From positions 3,923-11,011 of the forward strand of contig JAPLER010000364.1 of the NCBI GenBank assembly GCA_026391115.1: 7,089 nucleotides of DNA, read 5' to 3'. The notes under the pieces were generated by a model, which searched no databases, had not been told where the DNA came from, and saw only the letters and a list, made by a program, of their open reading frames with translations. Positions 1 through 4,113 of the stretch are shown piece by piece; position 1 is the first letter of the stretch; the number at the start of each line of letters is the position of its first letter. Source of the stretch: Bacteroidota bacterium. Lineage in GTDB: Bacteria; Bacteroidota; Bacteroidia; Chitinophagales; Chitinophagaceae. Both the position numbers and the translations under genes were made by a program.

Positions 1-1
1 G

Positions 2-535
2 GTAAAAGAAGTATTGCGAAATCTTGGACTTCACTTCATTGTAGTGGATTTAGGCGAAGTAGAAATAATGGAAATTATTACTACAGAACAACGAGAACAA
101 TTGAAAAAAGAATTGTTAGATATTGGGCTTGAACTAATGGATGATAAACGTGCTATTTTAATAGAGAAAATTAAAAATGCTGTAGTAGAAATGGTGCATC
201 ATTCTGACACAGAATTAAGGGTTAATTTTTCTTACTACCTCAGTGAAAAACTCCATCACGATTATACCTATATGGCAAATCTTTTTTCAGAGGTACGAGG
301 CACTACCATTGAACATTTCATCATTGCTCATAAAATAGAAAAAATAAAAGAATTGATTATTTATGGTGAATTAAATATTACAGAAATTGCCTGGAAAATG
401 AACTATAGCAGCGTGGCACATTTATCCAATCAATTTAAAAAAGCAACAGGATTATCGCCTTCGCACTTTAAAAATTTAAAAGATAAAAGAAGAAGTCCAA
501 TAGAAGATGTTGGAAACATAAACGAGTCAAGTTAA
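2..535 (+). CDS. AraC-family transcriptional regulator, 5' end cut off by the window
   Basis: DNA-binding transcription regulator of the small AraC type common in Bacteroidota. The reading frame is open from the first bases (V-K-E-V-L-R-N-L-G-L) to TAA at 533-535. The TTG at 14 is unlikely to be the real start, because relatives as I recall them begin further upstream with a heavy-metal-associated-like segment carrying a CxxC-type motif, and the visible 'LGLHFIVVDLGEVEI' matches the second half of that segment. The C-terminal half holds two helix-turn-helix units: the first around 'LSEKLHHDYTYMANLFSEV' (about 238-297), the second around 'LNITEIAWKMNYSSVAHLSNQF' (about 371-436), followed by the usual AraC ending 'KKATGLSPSHFK'. 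There is no receiver domain, so it is not an obvious direct partner of the downstream kinase. A 52-base gap without a clear terminator separates it from the kinase gene. Family assignment is firm; the ligand or target is unknown. Confidence 0.88.
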   Translation, partial: VKEVLRNLGLHFIVVDLGEVEIMEIITTEQREQLKKELLDIGLELMDDKRAILIEKIKNAVVEMVHHSDTELRVNFSYYLSEKLHHDYTYMANLFSEVRGTTIEHFIIAHKIEKIKELIIYGELNITEIAWKMNYSSVAHLSNQFKKATGLSPSHFKNLKDKRRSPIEDVGNINESS

Positions 536-587
536 ACAAAATAGCAACATTTTTTAAGTTTATAAATCGGTAAGATTAAAATGTAGA

Positions 588-2735
588 ATGTATATGGATA
601 AATTGCAAAAGTCAGTTGAAGACAAGTTAATTATTGCTAATAGAGAACTTGCTTTTCAAAAAGAGGAAAAAGTAAAACGTGCAGCTGAACTGGGCATTGC
701 AAATATTGAGCTTGCATTTCAAAATGAAGAAAAGGAAAAACGTGCAGTAGAATTAGGCACTGCAAACTATGCAAGAAGTCTTATAGAAGCCAGTCTTGAC
801 CCACTATTTACCATTAATACCGAAGGCAAAATAATGGATATGAACAATGCTTCTATCAATGTAATTGGCAAATCTCGTAAAGCTTTAATTGGTACAGATT
901 TTTTTGATTATTTCACTGAGCCTAAAAAAGCACGAGAAGGATATCAAGAAGTTTTTGCAAAAGGATTTGTAGCAGATTATCCGTTAACAATAAAGGATCA
1001 TAAATTAACAGATGTATTATTCAATGGTTCTATTTATAAAGATGAAGCAGGAAATGTGTTGGGCATTGTAGTAGTTGCACGAGATATTACTGAACAAAAA
1101 AGAGTTGAAAAGGAATTAACCGAAGCAAAAATATTTGCAGAGTTAGCAACAACCATTGCCGAAGATGCTCAAAGCAAAGCAGAAGCTGCAATGCGTATTG
1201 CAGAAGATGCTGTAAAAGCAAAACAGCAGTTTTTAAGCAATATGAGCCACGAAATTCGTACTCCAATGAATGCGATTATTGGCTTTACAAAAGTGGTGTT
1301 GAAAACAGAATTATCTGCTAAACAAAAAGAATATTTAACAGCCATTAAAATGAGTGGCGACGCACTCATTGTTTTAATAAATGACATTCTTGATTTAGCA
1401 AAAGTGGATGCTGGTAAAATGACATTTGAGCAAACTCCTTTTAAAATGGCAATGTCAATTGCAGCAATGTTGCACTTGTTTGAAACTAAAATTCAAGAGA
1501 AAAATTTAGAATTAGTAAAAGAATACGACAACAATATTCCTGAAGTTTTAATTGGCGATTCGGTGCGTTTGCATCAAATTATTTTAAACCTTGTAAGTAA
1601 TGCTGTAAAGTTTACCAATGAAGGTAAGATTACTGCCAGTGTTCGTTTGCAAAGCGAAGATGCTGAAAATGTAGTGCTTGAATTTGCTATAAGTGATACA
1701 GGTATTGGTATTTCTGAAAATAAATTAGACAAGATTTTTGAAAACTTTCAACAAGCATCAAGTGGCACATCAAGATTGTTTGGTGGTACAGGTTTGGGGC
1801 TTGCCATTGTGAAACAGTTAGTAGAATCTCAAGGTGGAGAAACTAATGTTAAAAGCAAAATAGACGAAGGTTCTACTTTTAGTTTTACTTTAAGTTTTAA
1901 GAAAACAAAAGAAGCTGCTGAAATAGAAAATGGTTTAGTTGAAGTGAATAGAGAAATTAAAGATATTAAGGTTTTAGTAGTAGAAGACATTGCACTAAAT
2001 CAACTTTTGATGAAAACATTATTAGATGATTTTGGATTTGAAAGAGACATTGCTGGCAATGGAAAAATTGCCATCGAAAAATTGCAATCGAAAGTGTACG
2101 ATATTATTTTAATGGACTTGCAAATGCCCGAAATGAATGGGTTTGAAGCCACAACATACATTCGTAATGTAATGAAATTAAGTGTTCCAATTATTGCACT
2201 AACAGCCGATGTAACTACTGTTGATTTGGCAAAATGCAAAGCCGTTGGAATGAATGATTATATAGCAAAGCCTGTGGATGAAAGATTATTGTATAGTAAA
2301 ATAGTTGGGCTGATAAAAAAAACAACAACAGTTAAATTGGAGGAAAACGTGATGAACGAAACCAAAAAATCAAAATATATAGATTTGGAATATTTGATGC
2401 ATCGAACCAAGTCAAATCCTGCATTAATGATGGAAATGATTTCACTTTATTTAGAGCAAACACCGCCATTGATAAAAGCAATGAAGGAAAGTTTTGATAA
2501 AAAAGATTGGCAAACTTTATATGCAGCAGTACATAAAATGATTCCATCTTTTTCAATAGTTGGCATCCATACAGACTTTGAAGCAATGGCAAAAAAAATA
2601 CAAGAATTTGCCAATTCGCAAACACAAACAGATGAAATACAAGAATTAGTATTACAGTTAGGAACTGTGTGTACTCAAGCTTGTAGAGAATTAGAAGAAG
2701 AATTAAACCGAATTAAAACAATGGAAAATGAATAA
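588..2735 (+). CDS. Hybrid sensor histidine kinase (coiled coil-PAS-HisKA-HATPase-REC-HPt)
   Basis: A 715-residue multidomain kinase that would sense a signal, autophosphorylate and pass phosphate along an internal relay. No signal peptide or membrane segment is seen, so it should be cytosolic. Domains: coiled coil with 21-residue repeats (about 16-60); PAS (about 62-172, ending 'ARDITEQKR'); signalling helix with a 14-residue repeat 'IAEDA' (190-214); HisKA with 'SNMSHEIRTPMNA' and phospho-acceptor H221; HATPase with N box N334/N338, G1 'DTGIGIS' (370-376) and G2 'FGGTGLGLAIVK' (398-409); REC with E466/D467, phospho-acceptor D510, T539 and K561; HPt (about 595-710) with H649. All catalytic residues are present. 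ATG at 588 is used; ATG at 594 is an equally good in-frame start two codons later. The end overlaps the response regulator by 8 bases, indicating translational coupling. The PAS ligand cannot be inferred. Confidence 0.95.
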   Translation: MYMDKLQKSVEDKLIIANRELAFQKEEKVKRAAELGIANIELAFQNEEKEKRAVELGTANYARSLIEASLDPLFTINTEGKIMDMNNASINVIGKSRKALIGTDFFDYFTEPKKAREGYQEVFAKGFVADYPLTIKDHKLTDVLFNGSIYKDEAGNVLGIVVVARDITEQKRVEKELTEAKIFAELATTIAEDAQSKAEAAMRIAEDAVKAKQQFLSNMSHEIRTPMNAIIGFTKVVLKTELSAKQKEYLTAIKMSGDALIVLINDILDLAKVDAGKMTFEQTPFKMAMSIAAMLHLFETKIQEKNLELVKEYDNNIPEVLIGDSVRLHQIILNLVSNAVKFTNEGKITASVRLQSEDAENVVLEFAISDTGIGISENKLDKIFENFQQASSGTSRLFGGTGLGLAIVKQLVESQGGETNVKSKIDEGSTFSFTLSFKKTKEAAEIENGLVEVNREIKDIKVLVVEDIALNQLLMKTLLDDFGFERDIAGNGKIAIEKLQSKVYDIILMDLQMPEMNGFEATTYIRNVMKLSVPIIALTADVTTVDLAKCKAVGMNDYIAKPVDERLLYSKIVGLIKKTTTVKLEENVMNETKKSKYIDLEYLMHRTKSNPALMMEMISLYLEQTPPLIKAMKESFDKKDWQTLYAAVHKMIPSFSIVGIHTDFEAMAKKIQEFANSQTQTDEIQELVLQLGTVCTQACRELEEELNRIKTMENE
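633..758 (+). repeat. Two 63-bp tandem repeats coding 21-residue coiled-coil units
   Basis: Units at 633-695 and 696-758 encode residues 16-36 and 37-57 of the kinase, each following the pattern IAN-x-ELAFQ-x-EEK-x-KRA-x-ELG. A third copy begins at 759 (T-A-N) but runs straight into the PAS domain. The unit is three heptads long, so adding or removing a copy keeps both reading frame and coiled-coil register. The copies differ at many third positions, so the duplication is not recent. Similar repeats in varying number occur at the N terminus of other Bacteroidota hybrid kinases, from general knowledge of the group. Confidence 0.8.
2339..2354 (+). promoter_or_regulatory. Possible internal ribosome binding site and ATG before the HPt domain
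   Basis: GGAGG at 2339-2343 is followed after 8 bases by an ATG (2352-2354) that is in frame with the kinase (Met589). It lies in the linker between the REC domain, which ends near residue 578, and the HPt domain. Initiation here would make a 127-residue free HPt protein carrying H649. The sequence and spacing are visible; use of the site is inference. Bacteroidota rely little on Shine-Dalgarno pairing, which lowers confidence. Lys-Leu-Glu-Glu-Asn coding could produce the same bases by chance. Confidence 0.3.
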
Positions 2736-3159
2736 CGAAAAAAGAAAAATCTTCTTGGTAGATGACGATGCTTTATTTTTAAAATCATTAGAAATGGATT
2801 TTTTAGAGCATAATGACTATTATATAGAAACCTATGCAACAGGAGAGTATTGTATTAAAAATTTATCTAGTAAACCCGATGTTGTAATTTTAGATTACCA
2901 TTTAGATGGCATTGATAAAAATGCAATGAATGGCTTGCAAACATTGGATGAAATTAAAAAATATAACTCCGATATTCCTGTTATAATGTTATCCTCTCAA
3001 GATAAAATTGATGTTGCAATAAACTGTATGCACCACAAAGCATTTGACTATGTTGTTAAGAGCGAAACAGCTTTTATGCGTTTACAAAAAATTATAGTTT
3101 CCATTTTTCTGTATAAAAAAATGGAGAAAGAATTGAGTTGGTATATGAACAGAATGTAA
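2728..3159 (+). CDS. Single-domain (REC-only) response regulator
   Basis: A 143-residue protein made of one receiver domain and a short C-terminal helix, with no DNA-binding or enzymatic output domain. The acidic pocket is D12/D13, the phospho-acceptor is D56 in 'VILDYHLDG', the switch Ser is S89 in 'IMLSSQD', and the conserved Lys is K111, followed by Ser-Glu instead of the usual Pro. The motif 'LDYHLDGIDKNAMNGLQTLDEIKK' with its insert after the Asp is typical of a Bacteroidota receiver subfamily. The ATG overlaps the last 8 bases of the kinase gene, so the two are probably translated together and the regulator is the likely acceptor of phosphate from the kinase's HPt domain. Such proteins act by protein-protein contact or as phosphate shuttles or sinks; which applies here cannot be seen. 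Confidence 0.93.
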   Translation: MNNEKRKIFLVDDDALFLKSLEMDFLEHNDYYIETYATGEYCIKNLSSKPDVVILDYHLDGIDKNAMNGLQTLDEIKKYNSDIPVIMLSSQDKIDVAINCMHHKAFDYVVKSETAFMRLQKIIVSIFLYKKMEKELSWYMNRM

Positions 3160-3176
3160 CCACTTGATCATAAGCT

Positions 3177-3275
3177 ATGAATTTTATAAAAGAAAGCAAT
3201 AGTAATGTAAACAACACCCAACAAGATTGTAGAACTTTGTTAAGTAAAATTTTTTACAAAATAAAACTACAATAA
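3177..3275 (+). CDS. Possible 32-residue small ORF bridging the regulator and the membrane-protein gene
   Basis: ATG at 3177, 17 bases after the response regulator's stop, opens a frame of 32 codons that ends with TAA at 3273-3275. Its last base is the A of the next gene's ATG (TAATG arrangement). The predicted peptide starts MNFIKESN and ends FYKIKLQ; it is Asn/Lys/Gln-rich with no recognisable motif. The overlap is what translational coupling would look like, but an AT-rich 115-base gap can give such a frame by chance, and no ribosome binding site precedes it. The same gap may simply be the leader or promoter of the next gene. I list it as low confidence. Confidence 0.15.
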   Translation: MNFIKESNSNVNNTQQDCRTLLSKIFYKIKLQ

Positions 3276-3613
3276 TGAAAAAAATTACTCCAATTTTATT
3301 TAAGGTATTTATGCTATTAGCATTTATCCCTAGTCAATTAAACGCACAAACAGCAAGTGTTACAACTAATTCAACAGTAATAGCTACAACAACAGAAAAA
3401 GAGGCTGAAGATGCAGCAAAAGCTACAGTTTTATTGAGCAGGTTAGATGAAATAAAAGCAATGAATAAATCTGAGATGAGCAGCTCAGAAAAAAAAGAGC
3501 TAAGAAAAGAAGTAAAATCTATTAAAAGCGAACTTAAGGCAACCGGAAATGGTGTTTACTTATCTGTTGGTGCTATCATTATCATTATTCTATTGTTAAT
3601 TCTACTTCTCTAA
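3275..3613 (+). CDS. Small exported protein with signal peptide and C-terminal membrane segment, function unknown
   Basis: A 112-residue protein of unknown function. Residues 1-25 form a signal peptide (two Lys, a hydrophobic stretch, then 'LNAQ' before T26), a typical Bacteroidota cleavage end. A Thr/Ser/Val-rich stretch (26-41) follows, then a charged helical middle (about 43-90, 'RLDEIKAMNKSEMSSSEKKE' and a Lys/Glu-rich continuation). Residues about 95-112 are almost pure Ile/Leu and run to the last residue, giving a membrane anchor with no cytoplasmic tail. The mature form would sit in the periplasm, tethered by its C terminus. I recall similar short proteins ending in 'GGVYISVGAIIIILLLL' as uncharacterised in this phylum. 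It follows the two-component genes after 115 bases and precedes a hairpin, so it may be the last gene of that unit or have its own promoter. Confidence 0.8.
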   Translation: MKKITPILFKVFMLLAFIPSQLNAQTASVTTNSTVIATTTEKEAEDAAKATVLLSRLDEIKAMNKSEMSSSEKKELRKEVKSIKSELKATGNGVYLSVGAIIIIILLLILLL

Positions 3614-3641
3614 AAATATTTAGTTTATTACTGATACAATA

Positions 3642-3676
3642 AATGCTACTTATGTCTACAAGATATGAGTAGCATT
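3642..3676 (+). terminator. Strong hairpin, likely terminator between the signalling genes and the ATPase
   Basis: Bases 3642-3657 pair with 3661-3676 over 16 positions, including two G-T wobbles, leaving a three-base loop (ACA at 3658-3660). The outer nine pairs are perfect (AATGCTACT/AGTAGCATT). The stem begins 28 bases after the membrane-protein stop and is followed by GTTTAATATATTA, a weak T-rich tail. This fits an intrinsic terminator. As it ends only 35 bases before the ATPase ATG, it could also act in the 5' leader of that gene. Confidence 0.65.
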
Positions 3677-3711
3677 GTTTAATATATTATCTACCAAAAC
3701 CAAAATTGGCA

Positions 3712-4113
3712 ATGCTTTCAACACATTTTGATATAAATGGATTAAACAATAATGAAGTGCTTGAAGCAAGAAAAAAGTATGGCTCTAATAAATTAGACTA
3801 TAAAAAAAACAACCCTCTTTTAGAATCGCTTAAAGGCTTTGTAACCGACCCAATGATTCTTCTTTTATTGATTGCTTCTTCCATTTATTTTGTTAGTGGT
3901 AAAAGAATAGACAGCCTATTTCTTGTTGGTGCAATTTTTTTATTGTACGCGATATCATCTTATCAAAATGCAAGAAGTAAGAATGCTTTGGAGAAATTAA
4001 AAGAGATTACTAAACCTCAATGCAAAGTCATTCGTAAATACAAAACAGAAGAAATTAAAACGTCATTCGTAACGACAAAGCAGAAGAAATTAAAACAGAA
4101 GATTTGGTTGTAG
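3712..4113 (+). CDS. P-type ATPase, N-terminal fragment before the frameshift
   Basis: Carries the cation-ATPase N domain ('NGLNNNEVLEARKKYGSNKL'), M1 ('DPMILLLLIASSIYFVSG'), M2 ('DSLFLVGAIFLLYAISSYQ') and the start of the actuator domain up to 'CKVIRKYKTEEIKT', after which the frame reads duplicated DNA out of phase and stops at TAG 4111-4113. The last 17 residues ('SFVTTKQKKLKQKIWL' and the residue before) are therefore not family sequence. I prefer ATG 3712 over the in-frame TTG at 3706. The start lies 35 bases after the hairpin; TA-rich sequence at 3680-3690 could be a promoter element but is not a clear match to the Bacteroidota consensus. Alone this fragment has no catalytic site. Confidence 0.75.
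   Translation: MLSTHFDINGLNNNEVLEARKKYGSNKLDYKKNNPLLESLKGFVTDPMILLLLIASSIYFVSGKRIDSLFLVGAIFLLYAISSYQNARSKNALEKLKEITKPQCKVIRKYKTEEIKTSFVTTKQKKLKQKIWL
4027..4096 (+). repeat. 35-bp imperfect tandem duplication that shifts the ATPase frame
   Basis: Copy 1 (4027-4061) and copy 2 (4062-4096) are adjacent, each starting GTCATTCGTAA and ending AGAAGAAATTAAAAC, identical at 32 of 35 bases. Because 35 is not a multiple of three, the extra copy moves the downstream ATPase sequence out of frame. In the native phase the copies read VIRKYKTEEIKT and VIRNDKAEEIKT; all three differences change an amino acid. Copy 2 looks more like the usual family sequence (VIR-N/D-G/D-K). An 11-base direct repeat AAAACAGAAGA also occurs at 4042-4052 and 4092-4102. 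Confidence 0.92.

Noticed and set aside
14..16. TTG at 14 as the AraC regulator start
   Set aside because: The frame is open to the window edge and the first residues already match internal family sequence, so the gene starts upstream.
581..586. Minimal ATG-TAG just before the kinase start
   Set aside because: A start-stop pair two bases before the kinase's ATG codon could affect initiation, but such a short sequence is expected by chance in AT-rich DNA.
1169..2625. Antisense open frames within the kinase gene (1169-1387, 2000-2239, 2332-2625)
   Set aside because: They lie opposite strongly conserved kinase, receiver and HPt coding sequence and their translations show no family motifs.
3232..3239. 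GAACTTTG as a Bacteroidota -7 promoter element (TAnnTTTG)
   Set aside because: It matches all but the first T, but no TTG is found at the expected distance upstream, so it is not listed as a promoter.
3706..3711. TTG at 3706 as the ATPase start
   Set aside because: It adds only Met-Ala before an ATG at 3712, has no ribosome binding site, and ATG is the normal start in neighbouring genes.
4059..4113. Programmed -1 frameshift joining the two ATPase frames
   Set aside because: The overlap contains no X-XXY-YYZ slippery heptamer in the correct phase and no clear downstream structure. The tandem duplication fully explains the shift, and a frameshift product would carry an aberrant insert.
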